Source: Agrobacterium tumefaciens
Lineage (GTDB): Bacteria; Pseudomonadota; Alphaproteobacteria; Rhizobiales; Rhizobiaceae
Reading direction: 5' to 3'
Assembly: GCA_025560025.1 (NCBI GenBank)
Contig: CP048485.1
Location: 1,674,001 to 1,738,000 of the forward strand
Length of the DNA: 64,000 nucleotides
Shown here piece by piece: positions 50,204 through 57,624 of this stretch (position 1 is its first letter; every line of letters starts with the position of its first letter). The notes beneath the pieces were generated by a model. The model was not told where the DNA came from, ran no database searches, and saw only the letters and a program-made list of their open reading frames with translations. Both the position numbers and the translations under genes were made by a program.

Positions 50204-50323
50204 TCACACCTCTCCGGGTGTAAAGCCGACCAGATAGACCGCCGCAATCACGGCTGCGAGAATGAAAATCGAAATGACGAAAATCGTCATCCGGTTCAAT
50301 GGTTTGCGCGTCGTTTTCTTCAT
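50204..50323 (-). CDS. Small single-helix membrane protein (39 residues)
   Basis: A 39-codon frame reading MKKTTRKPLNRMTIFVISIF and ending VGFTPGEV. A positively charged N-terminus is followed by one hydrophobic helix (residues 13-33), a typical small bitopic membrane protein with its N-terminus inside. It converges on the GT25 gene with a ten-base gap. No strong ribosome site is visible, which lowers confidence. Function unknown. Confidence 0.6.
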   Translation of the reverse strand: MKKTTRKPLNRMTIFVISIFILAAVIAAVYLVGFTPGEV

Positions 50324-50356
50324 GATGGAATAATGCGGCGCGCATGAACTGGTTCC

Positions 50357-50953
50357 CTAGCAAACCTTGGCTTGCTTCAGCGGTATCCTGTGGGACAGGT
50401 AATCCCGCATCTGTTCCATTGCTTCCGCACGCGTCAAACCGCCGGACTGCAGACCCGAACGCAACCACAGCCCGTCGATAAGCGTGGTAATCGCGAGTGC
50501 AACGATCCCGCACTCTTCCTTCGGCAAGAGATGCACCAGAGCCGAGAGAAGGTTCGATCGCATTCGTGCATGGATCACCTTCTGGATGCGAGCCAGCTGT
50601 GGCTCTCGCGGCACTTCGGCGCAAAGCGATAGCCAAGCGTGACATATGGATGGCTGAAAGAATCTTTCATCGAAATTTCCCTCGATAATGGCATCGAGAC
50701 GCTCGCGCGGGTTGCTCGCTTTATTGAGGCGCGCCACCACCTCCTCCTTCAGTTTCACATTGGCCTCACGCATGGCGTGCTCGAACAATTCCTGCTTGTT
50801 GGCAAAATAGTGAAGCACGATGCCTTTCGAGGCCCCGGCCTGCGCCGCCACCCTTTCAAGCGTCGCGCCCGCCATGCCTTCCCGCTGGAGGACCTCGAAC
50901 GCTGCCCGTCTGAGTTCCGCCCGGCGAATATCGCTTATTCTGGTTAGTCGCAT
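50357..50953 (-). CDS. betI: BetI-like TetR repressor
   Basis: A 198-residue TetR-family regulator resembling BetI, the choline-sensing repressor of glycine betaine synthesis genes. The N-terminal RISDIRRAELRRAAFEVLQR, the HTH TLERVAAQAGASKGIVLHYF (about residues 28-47) and the YLSHRIP C-terminal end are BetI-like. The start at 50953 has GGAG seven bases upstream. It is divergent from choX, and dyads in the 100-base gap are likely operators. The betA/betB/betC genes that usually follow betI are absent, so a different regulon is possible. Confidence 0.8.
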   Translation of the reverse strand: MRLTRISDIRRAELRRAAFEVLQREGMAGATLERVAAQAGASKGIVLHYFANKQELFEHAMREANVKLKEEVVARLNKASNPRERLDAIIEGNFDERFFQPSICHAWLSLCAEVPREPQLARIQKVIHARMRSNLLSALVHLLPKEECGIVALAITTLIDGLWLRSGLQSGGLTRAEAMEQMRDYLSHRIPLKQAKVC

Positions 50954-51003
50954 CATTGTCTCCTTGGAGGAGTACATTGACAAATTTTCCGCAAAGATCA
51001 ATT

Positions 51004-51030
51004 ATTGTCCCACTGGTCAATCTAATGACC
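51004..51030. promoter_or_regulatory. Overlapping dyads between betI and choX
   Basis: ATTGTCC-CACT-GGTCAAT (51004-51021) and GGTCA-ATCTAA-TGACC (51015-51030) overlap. Their position, 24-50 bases before the choX start and about 50 bases before betI, is right for repression of both genes. Confidence 0.55.
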
Positions 51031-51053
51031 CAATAGACAAAGAAGGTGGAACA

Positions 51054-51992
51054 ATGAAAAAATGGGCAGGCGTTTTTTCAGCCGCAGCACTCGTGATGAC
51101 GGTGGAGACTTCCGCGTTTGCGGCTGATTCCGCAGATTGCAGGGTGGTGCGACTGGCAGAACCGGGCTGGAATGATCTCGCTTTCACCACCGGCATTGCC
51201 ATGTCGCTTTTAAAAGCGCTGCAATACGAACCGCAAAGCCAGCTTCTTGGCATTGACGTCATCTACACGAGCCTCAAGACCAGGGATCTCGACGTCTTCG
51301 TGGGCTATTGGGATCCGGCAATGGTGAACTATTACAAGCCCTACAAGGAAGATGGATCGGTCGAAAAAGTTCGCACGAACCTTGCGGGCGCCAAATACAC
51401 TTTCGCGGTTCCGACCTACGTGTGGGAAGCGGGCGTCAAGGACTTTTCCGATCTTCAGAAATTCGCAGAGAAATTTGACAGCAAGCTTTACGGCATCGAG
51501 CCCGGATCCAACCAGTTGATGCTGGACGCCATCAAGGACCCGGCACTCGGCCTTCAAAACTGGGAAGTAGTCGAATCCAGCGAACAGGGCATGCTGTCGC
51601 AGGTCGCGCGTTTTATCCGCAACAAGTCTTTCATCGTATTCCAGGGTTGGGCTCCGCACCCGATGAACAGCAAATTCGACATCAAATATCTGACCGGCGG
51701 CGACAAATTTTATGGGCCGGATTTCGGCGCAGCCACGGTCGATACGCAGGTGCGCAAAGGTTATCTGCAGGAATGCCCGAATGTCGCGAAGCTGCTCGAA
51801 AACCTCGCATTCGACGTGGACTACGAGAACAGGGGCATGGGCTACATCATGAACGACGCAATGACGCCGGAGGACGCGGCGATGCGGGCGATCAAAGACG
51901 AGCCACAACGGCTGGACGTCTGGTTGAAGGGCGTATCGACATTTGACGGAAAGGATGGCCTTGCCACCGTCAAATCGGGACTCGGCCTATGA
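51054..51992 (+). CDS. choX: Choline ABC transporter substrate-binding protein
   Basis: A 312-residue periplasmic protein of the OpuAC/ChoX group. Residues 1-23 are a signal peptide (ending SAFAADS). Aromatic choline-cage segments are seen: AEPGWNDLAF, FVGYWDPAM, VPTYVWEAG and VFQGWAPHPMN, matching the Trp/Tyr box of rhizobial ChoX. AAGGTGG precedes the ATG. No permease (ChoW) or ATPase (ChoV) gene is adjacent, so it must share a transporter encoded elsewhere or act as a sensor. It overlaps the hydrolase gene by four bases. Confidence 0.9.
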   Translation: MKKWAGVFSAAALVMTVETSAFAADSADCRVVRLAEPGWNDLAFTTGIAMSLLKALQYEPQSQLLGIDVIYTSLKTRDLDVFVGYWDPAMVNYYKPYKEDGSVEKVRTNLAGAKYTFAVPTYVWEAGVKDFSDLQKFAEKFDSKLYGIEPGSNQLMLDAIKDPALGLQNWEVVESSEQGMLSQVARFIRNKSFIVFQGWAPHPMNSKFDIKYLTGGDKFYGPDFGAATVDTQVRKGYLQECPNVAKLLENLAFDVDYENRGMGYIMNDAMTPEDAAMRAIKDEPQRLDVWLKGVSTFDGKDGLATVKSGLGL

Positions 51993-52819
51993 CCTCAAAC
52001 TTCCTTGATGACTGGGAGAAGCGCAAACAATATGTCGAACTGCCCCGTGGCCTCCGGATGGCGTTCATAGATAGCGGCGGCCCCGGCCCGGTGTTGCTGA
52101 TGTTGCATGGCTTTTCGGATACCAGCCGCAGCTTTTCCATGCTGGAGCCCTATTTTCGCGAATATAGGCTGATTGTTCCCGACCTGCCCGGACACGGAGT
52201 TTCCTCCGTCGGGCAAGGCTTTCATGTGAAGGATTTCGCCGAAACAATCGAACAGTTTCTAACGCTTGTGGGTGTTTCGCGGTTGTTCCTGCTCGGCCAT
52301 TCGATGGGCGCGATGACCGCCATCGAACTTGCCGCCGGGCGGGGTGACACCATCCGGGGCCTTGCCCTCATATCGGCAACGGTTGAACCGGATTTCGGCG
52401 ACGAAAGCCAGTTGACCAAAGACATTCTCGCACTACGAGATCCTATCAGGCCAACGGCAGGCTTTCTGCACCAATGGTATTCCTGCAGCCGACCAGTCGA
52501 CCATGGTTTTCTGTCGAAAATGAAACAGGCCGCGGCCAACATGCCCGCCGCGACCTGGCATGGCGTCCTCAGAGGCTTTGCCGAAACAAATCTGCAGCAA
52601 AGCGCCGCCAGAATAAAAAAACCGGTATTTTGCCTTGCCGGCTCTGAAGACCCTCTATTCGACAAATCGCATCGCCAGCGGTTGGTCGAGGCCTTTCCCC
52701 AGGCTCGAACCGTCACACTCACGGGATATGGCCATAATCCGCATTGGGAAGATCCGCAGGGTGTATCGACGCTGTTAGCCGATTTCTTTGCAGATGTGAT
52801 GTCGGGCATCATGAATTAA
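51989..52819 (+). CDS. Alpha/beta hydrolase linked to choline binding
   Basis: A 276-residue alpha/beta-fold hydrolase: the oxyanion segment MLHGFSDTSRSF (about residues 35-46), the nucleophile elbow LLGHSMGAM (Ser about residue 105), the acid AGSEDPLFD (about 227) and the His in GYGHNPHWEDP (about 254). There is no signal peptide, so it acts in the cytoplasm. Translational coupling to choX suggests that it cleaves a choline-containing ester brought in by transport; the substrate is inference only. Confidence 0.88.
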   Translation: MTSNFLDDWEKRKQYVELPRGLRMAFIDSGGPGPVLLMLHGFSDTSRSFSMLEPYFREYRLIVPDLPGHGVSSVGQGFHVKDFAETIEQFLTLVGVSRLFLLGHSMGAMTAIELAAGRGDTIRGLALISATVEPDFGDESQLTKDILALRDPIRPTAGFLHQWYSCSRPVDHGFLSKMKQAAANMPAATWHGVLRGFAETNLQQSAARIKKPVFCLAGSEDPLFDKSHRQRLVEAFPQARTVTLTGYGHNPHWEDPQGVSTLLADFFADVMSGIMN

Positions 52820-52918
52820 GTGCGCGGAACAACTGATTTTAAGAACCTCTTATAAATCGATTTCGATTCAGGTGCCGATGCTGTAACGCTTTGCTGCGTA
52901 ACCATATATCGGCCCGCC

Positions 52919-53401
52919 ATGACAGACACGACGCATCCACGCCTCAACCCGTTGCATCTTGCCGCCGCTTTCGCCAGCGGCTGCCTTCTGACCCTGATGG
53001 TGCATTTTAACGGTCAGCTTGCCCACTATGGCAACGCGCTGTTTTCCTCCTGGACTGCGCATGGCACCGGCACGGTAGCGGCGCTGATTTATCTCGCCAT
53101 CATGCGCCCGAAGAAAGATGCGGGCGCCGCAGAGAAGCCGAAGGCACCGCTCTGGGCCTATTGCGGGGGCGTCGTCGGCGCTGCCATCGTCATCCTCACC
53201 TCCACCGCCGTCAATTCGCCGCTGGCGCTTTCAGGCACCATTGCGCTGGGTCTCGGCGGACAGGTGATCTTCAGCCTGCTGGCTGATCTTTTCGGCCTTT
53301 TCGGCCTGCCGAAACGGCGGCCGGATTTGCGTGACATGGCGGCGGTAGCGCTGATCCTGTGCGGTAGCGCCCTCATCATTCTGGTCGGGAGAACGGCATG
53401 A
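52919..53401 (+). CDS. DMT-family half transporter (DUF606/YdcZ), first subunit
   Basis: A 160-residue membrane protein with five predicted helices, matching the DUF606/YdcZ branch of the drug/metabolite transporter superfamily (LLTLMVHFNGQLA; NSPLALSGTIALGLGGQVIF). Its stop overlaps the start of a second DUF606 protein by four bases. The two half-size subunits probably make a heterodimer. Substrate unknown. Confidence 0.85.
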   Translation: MTDTTHPRLNPLHLAAAFASGCLLTLMVHFNGQLAHYGNALFSSWTAHGTGTVAALIYLAIMRPKKDAGAAEKPKAPLWAYCGGVVGAAIVILTSTAVNSPLALSGTIALGLGGQVIFSLLADLFGLFGLPKRRPDLRDMAAVALILCGSALIILVGRTA

Positions 53402-53823
53402 TCGTCTGGATCGCCATGGCTTTCACCGGCGGCGTCTTCGTTGCGCTCAGCCGGCAGATCAACGGCCGCCTCAGCCTGTCGAACTCGCCGCTCATCGCGT
53501 CCTTCTGGAACCATATCGTCGGCTTCGCGGTGCTGACCGTCATCGGCCTCATCGTCGGCGGCCTCATCCCGCCGGGCGCGGCCGATGCGCCCTGGCTCGC
53601 CTTTATCGGCGGCCCTATCGGCGTCGTCTTCATCGCCTCGGGTAGCTGGCTCATTCCCCGCATCGGCGCGGTCAATACGGCCCTTCTGGTCATCAGCGGC
53701 CAGATGGTGTCAGGCGTCGTCCTCGATCTTTTCAGCGATCATCCGCCGAAAATCTGGGCGAGCGCGCTCGGCATTCTGCTCATCCTCGGCGGCATGGTGC
53801 TGACGCAGCGGCGTGGCCGCTAG
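53398..53823 (+). CDS. DMT-family half transporter (DUF606/YdcZ), second subunit
   Basis: A 141-residue, five-helix protein of the same family (FTGGVFVALSRQINGRLS; LPRIG-like region LIPRIGAVNTALLVISGQM). It is translationally coupled to the first subunit. The two differ enough to suggest opposite membrane orientations, as in paired small DMT transporters; this is inference from the family. Confidence 0.85.
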   Translation: MIVWIAMAFTGGVFVALSRQINGRLSLSNSPLIASFWNHIVGFAVLTVIGLIVGGLIPPGAADAPWLAFIGGPIGVVFIASGSWLIPRIGAVNTALLVISGQMVSGVVLDLFSDHPPKIWASALGILLILGGMVLTQRRGR

Positions 53824-53849
53824 AGCACATACAGCAAGAGAGTGCAAAA

Positions 53850-55115
53850 TCAGGAATCGCTGCCGCGCGAGAACATGCCGAGCAGGGTCTTGCCACCGCT
53901 CTTCCCACCGCTGCTGGCGAGCGTCGGACGATTGCCGTTGAGCTTCGGCACCACCACCATGCGCTTGACTTCACCGCGCTTGAAGGCTGCGAGGAAGCGG
54001 GGATAATCCCGGAACACGACGCAGCCATTCGATTCACCGCGTTTCGCCAGCATGTAAGTATGGGCCAGAAGGCCATCGCGGCCATGGGGGTTGACGCCGT
54101 TTTCCGGTGTCAGCCGAATGGCCTCGACGCCATGGAAACGGGCTTCGCGCATTGTCAGCCTGTAGCTGGAAGGCGGTGTCGAGCCGCGCATTCTGACGTG
54201 AACATAATCCGGGTTGTCGCGCATCTTGCCGATGCCGGAATGGGCCTCGAGCTTCTCCCCATTCGGCATGTGCACCAGGCCGGAAGAAATATCGTAGATC
54301 GCCGTGCCATTGCCGCGATCCGGCCACGGAACCGCATCCATCTTGCTCGGCTCGCGTATCGGATTATCAGGCTTTGCAAAGGCGAGCATGGCGCCGGTGC
54401 CCTGTTTCGGCGGCTGCGGCGCGCGCAGCGGAACAGGGGCGTCGAATGCGGGCGCGGAAGCAACGTCGGCCTTGGAGAGGGCGGGACGCGGCGACGGCTC
54501 CACGGTCTCGGCAGCCGCCACCTCGGGCCTGAAGCTCGGAAGCGGCACGTCGTCCGGAAGCAGGCTGCTCGCCTCTTCCTCGATCTGCGGACGCGCCAGC
54601 GCCACTTCGAATGCCGGATGCGAAGCAGCACTCTGATAGGCAACCTCGGTGGTGCGCCCAAGCGCGGAATCGACAATTGCCGAAGGCCGGAGCGCAGCAA
54701 GCTCCTTGACCGTCGCCTGCCCTTTCGCATTCGCAGCCGCACCGAAACGCTCGCCAAATTCCTTCGCGCCGATCTCGGGCATCATGCCGGCAAGGCGGAC
54801 TGCCTTCTGCTGGCCATGGCTGTGGTCGCTCAGGCGGGAAAACTTGCGGACATGAATATCCCGCGCGACCGTCTGGCCAATCGCCGTCTCCGCGGAATCG
54901 AGCCTGGCCACCAGCGTCTTTTCAAACTGTCCGACGCCATGCGAAGCAGCCGCCATGCCGTGAAGCGAGGCGAAGGCAGCAAAGGCGAAAAGACCGGCAA
55001 AGGCACCGCCGCCAAGCAGCGCCGACATTCGACCAAGCGAAAAGGATTTGCTCTTCTTGAGGCAGGACGACCGGGCAGGACCGGCGCCATTATAGGCCGC
55101 AGCAGAAAACGCCAT
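53850..55115 (-). CDS. DUF2778 envelope protein (L,D-transpeptidase-like fold)
   Basis: A 421-residue protein with a cytoplasmic head, one transmembrane helix at about residues 32-54 (LLGGGAFAGLFAFAAFASL), a long Ala/Pro-rich periplasmic linker and a C-terminal DUF2778 domain (about 275-400). The domain holds EAHSGIGKM, RFHGVEAIRLTPENG and SNGCVVF, giving the His and Cys that serve L,D-transpeptidase-type peptidoglycan chemistry. Secreted Tlde1 toxins share the domain, but this protein is membrane-anchored and has no immunity gene beside it, so a housekeeping cell-wall role is more likely. Confidence 0.8.
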   Translation of the reverse strand: MAFSAAAYNGAGPARSSCLKKSKSFSLGRMSALLGGGAFAGLFAFAAFASLHGMAAASHGVGQFEKTLVARLDSAETAIGQTVARDIHVRKFSRLSDHSHGQQKAVRLAGMMPEIGAKEFGERFGAAANAKGQATVKELAALRPSAIVDSALGRTTEVAYQSAASHPAFEVALARPQIEEEASSLLPDDVPLPSFRPEVAAAETVEPSPRPALSKADVASAPAFDAPVPLRAPQPPKQGTGAMLAFAKPDNPIREPSKMDAVPWPDRGNGTAIYDISSGLVHMPNGEKLEAHSGIGKMRDNPDYVHVRMRGSTPPSSYRLTMREARFHGVEAIRLTPENGVNPHGRDGLLAHTYMLAKRGESNGCVVFRDYPRFLAAFKRGEVKRMVVVPKLNGNRPTLASSGGKSGGKTLLGMFSRGSDS

Positions 55116-55572
55116 GATACTCGTTACTCGAACCGTTCACGCACAACCGGGCAACGCCGGAGGGATTTTGGGGCATCCGAACAGCGGGCAGACACCACGC
55201 CTGTTTCGGAACTGACTGGTTCGAAGCATGACGAATTATGGTAACCAAAGTGTTTACGAGTCCCTGCAAAAATAATTCGTTAAGGTCTGCGCATTATCGG
55301 GCGAAGGCAAAACAATGACTTGCGTGGATAAGATGTGCATCCGCACCGCCTTGTCCCGGAAAAATGCCCTCAAGGGCGTCATCGGCCTTTAAAGTTTCCG
55401 TCGCCGCATCGTCAGGTAAATTCCGACTTGGCCGGAAATTTGCTGCAAATGCGGCAGGAAAACGACGGATACCGCTTTGCCGTAACGCCGTCATGCCGGC
55501 ACAAAGGTTGAAAGGGCACTTGATCCGCCAGTGCCGGCTTGGCATCCTGCTCGCAAATATGGGAGGCAAATC
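55116..55572. other. Intergenic region without a confident gene
   Basis: 457 bases separate the DUF2778 and pncA genes and must hold their divergent promoters. A 25-codon frame at 55315-55392 (MTCVDKMCIRTALSRKNALK...) with GAAGG nine bases upstream is possible but unsupported. No repeat, tRNA or strong terminator is visible. Confidence 0.6.
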
Positions 55573-56199
55573 ATGAAGGCGCTGCTGCTCATCGATATCC
55601 AGAACGGCTTTTGCCCGGGCGGCAATCTGGCCGTTGCCGAGGGTGACAGGGTCGTACCCGTTGCCAACGCCCTGATCGACAATGGCGGTTATGACCTGAT
55701 CGTCGCCTCGCAGGACTGGCACCCGGAAAACCACGGCAGTTTCGCCTCGCAGCATCCCGGTAAGAAACCGTTCGACATGGGCGAACTCTCCGGCAAACCG
55801 CAGATGATGTGGCCGGACCATTGCGTGCAGGGCACGCCGGATGCGGAATTTCACCCTGACCTGAAGACGGATGCTTTCGACTACATCCAGCAGAAGGGCG
55901 AAAACCCCGCCGTCGACAGCTATTCCGCCTTTCGCGACAACGACCAGGGGGCGACAACCGGCCTTGCCGATTATCTGACCCGCCAGGGCGTGACGCAGCT
56001 CGATGTCTGCGGCCTCGCCACCGATTATTGTGTCAGCTTCTCGGTGCTCGATGCGCTCGACATGCTGCCCGGCGTCAAAATCCGTTTTATCGAGGACGCA
56101 AGCCGCGGCATCGATCCGCAGGGCATAAGGGCGTCGATCACCGCCATGCGGGAAAAAGGCGTGGCCATTCTCAAGAGCCGCGACATATTACGCGACTGA
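55573..56199 (+). CDS. pncA: Nicotinamidase
   Basis: PncA deamidates nicotinamide to nicotinate for NAD salvage. The 208-residue cysteine hydrolase has the catalytic Asp in LLIDIQNGFCPGG (residue 8), the metal-binding DWHPENHGSF (about residues 50-59), MWPDHCVQGT and the nucleophile in CGLATDYCVSFS (about 155). The ATG at 55573 has GGGAGG upstream. It is monocistronic and converges on the DUF2164 gene. Confidence 0.95.
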   Translation: MKALLLIDIQNGFCPGGNLAVAEGDRVVPVANALIDNGGYDLIVASQDWHPENHGSFASQHPGKKPFDMGELSGKPQMMWPDHCVQGTPDAEFHPDLKTDAFDYIQQKGENPAVDSYSAFRDNDQGATTGLADYLTRQGVTQLDVCGLATDYCVSFSVLDALDMLPGVKIRFIEDASRGIDPQGIRASITAMREKGVAILKSRDILRD

Positions 56200-56206
56200 G
56201 TAAACT

Positions 56207-56443
56207 TCAGCGCAGCCTCGGCTTCTCCAGCACGTCGATATCGCCTGCCGCATCTTCCAGACGCCTCAGGATCGCGGAATGCGCATCCTTGAGCCCCTGA
56301 TTGTAAAAGACATACCCGACTTCCTCAGCCAGAAATTCCACGAAAATCTCTGCCTGCAGCAGCCCCATCTCGGTTTCGGTCTCCCTGGCGAGATAATCCT
56401 TGATACGCGCGGCCAGGACCGCCTTTTCCTGCTTCTCAAGCAT
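56207..56443 (-). CDS. DUF2164 family protein
   Basis: A 78-residue protein (ARIKDYLARETETEMGLLQAEIF split, then LAEEVGYVFYNQGLKDAHSAI) with the DUF2164 pattern. It is a soluble helical protein of unknown function, found singly in many proteobacteria. It converges on pncA with a seven-base gap. Confidence 0.87.
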   Translation of the reverse strand: MLEKQEKAVLAARIKDYLARETETEMGLLQAEIFVEFLAEEVGYVFYNQGLKDAHSAILRRLEDAAGDIDVLEKPRLR

Positions 56444-56593
56444 TCATTGTCCGCCATGTCGTGATTTGGGCGCCGATGCGCCGGGATGCAGCTAACGTAA
56501 CGGATGCTTCAAGGGAATCAATCGATCCATTCATGCAATTTGTTTGCCAGCCAGACGGGACGGCGATAGAGCGGCGGCAAGGAGTTCCCAAAA

Positions 56594-57313
56594 ATGTCCA
56601 AAACAGATTTTCGCGAGGGATTGAAGGCCGGCTTTCCGATCGCCCTTTCCGCCGCCCCCTTCGGCGCGCTGTTCGGCGCGGTCGCGGTCGATAACGGGCT
56701 GAGCATCGTCGAGGCCACGATCATGAGCGGCACCGTCTATGCTGGCGCCAGCCAGCTGGTCGGCATCGAATTGTTCGGCCAGAAGGTCGCGCCCTGGCTG
56801 ATTGTCCTTTCGGTCTTCGCCGTCAATTTCCGCCATATCCTCTATTCGGCCGCCATCGCCAGAATGATCTCCAACTGGTCTTTCCTGCAAAAGGCAGCGG
56901 GCTTCTTCGTGCTGGTGGATCCGCAATTCGCCGAATCGGTCAGGAAATACGAAAATACCGGCACGGTCGGTTTTGCCTGGTATATGGGCTTTGCCACACC
57001 GGTCTATGTCCTGTGGCTGGCCATGACCATTGTCGGCGCGTCGCTCGGCAACATGGTCGGCGATCCGAAAGCCATCGGTCTCGATGTGCTGCTGCCGATC
57101 TATTTCATGGGTATGGTCCTGAGTTTTCGCCAGCGCGAGAACTTCTACCCGGTGATGCTGGCAAGTGCACTCGGCGCAACGGTCGCCTATCACATCGTCG
57201 GCTCGCCCTGGCATGTCAGCCTCGGCGCGCTTGCCGGCATTCTCGTTGCAGTCCTCTATCCGCCCAAACCAGCCGGCGAGGCCAATCCTGAAAGCAAGGT
57301 GGAAAAGCCATGA
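56594..57313 (+). CDS. azlC: AzlC family branched-chain amino-acid exporter subunit
   Basis: A 239-residue membrane protein with about six helices: FREGLKAGFPIALSAAPFGALFG at the start (split), ATIMSGTVYAGASQLVGIEL and FAVNFRHILYSAA are AzlC hallmarks. With AzlD it exports branched-chain amino acids or analogues such as azaleucine. It is coupled to azlD by a four-base overlap. An export role would complement the ilv genes elsewhere in the window. Confidence 0.92.
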   Translation: MSKTDFREGLKAGFPIALSAAPFGALFGAVAVDNGLSIVEATIMSGTVYAGASQLVGIELFGQKVAPWLIVLSVFAVNFRHILYSAAIARMISNWSFLQKAAGFFVLVDPQFAESVRKYENTGTVGFAWYMGFATPVYVLWLAMTIVGASLGNMVGDPKAIGLDVLLPIYFMGMVLSFRQRENFYPVMLASALGATVAYHIVGSPWHVSLGALAGILVAVLYPPKPAGEANPESKVEKP

Positions 57314-57624
57314 GCGATTTTCTGCACGCCGATACACTGATCCTGATCGCGCTCGCCGCCGTCGCCACCTATCTCACCCGCATCGGTGGTTATGTTCTTA
57401 TGACGCGGATGAAATCCATCCCGCCGCGCATGGAAGCGGGACTGAACGCCGTTCCCGTCGCGGTCTTGACCACACTCGTCGCACCCGCCTTTTTCGAAGG
57501 CGGATACGAGGTGAAGATTGGCATGGTGGCAGCGCTTCTGGTCTGCCTGCGCTTTCCGGGCCTGACGATGCTGGCCATCGGCTGGGCGATCGTCATCGCG
57601 ATAAGGCACTCGTCGCTGTTTTAA
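57310..57624 (+). CDS. azlD: AzlD family exporter subunit
   Basis: A 104-residue, four-helix partner of AzlC (LIALAAVATYLTRIGGYVLM; LNAVPVAVLTTLVAPAFF). Its stop overlaps the convergent aminopeptidase stop by four bases, so no terminator lies between them. Confidence 0.92.
   Translation: MSDFLHADTLILIALAAVATYLTRIGGYVLMTRMKSIPPRMEAGLNAVPVAVLTTLVAPAFFEGGYEVKIGMVAALLVCLRFPGLTMLAIGWAIVIAIRHSSLF

Noticed and set aside
53850..55115. DUF2778 protein as a type VI secretion effector
   Set aside because: It has a membrane anchor, no T6SS gene nearby and no immunity gene.
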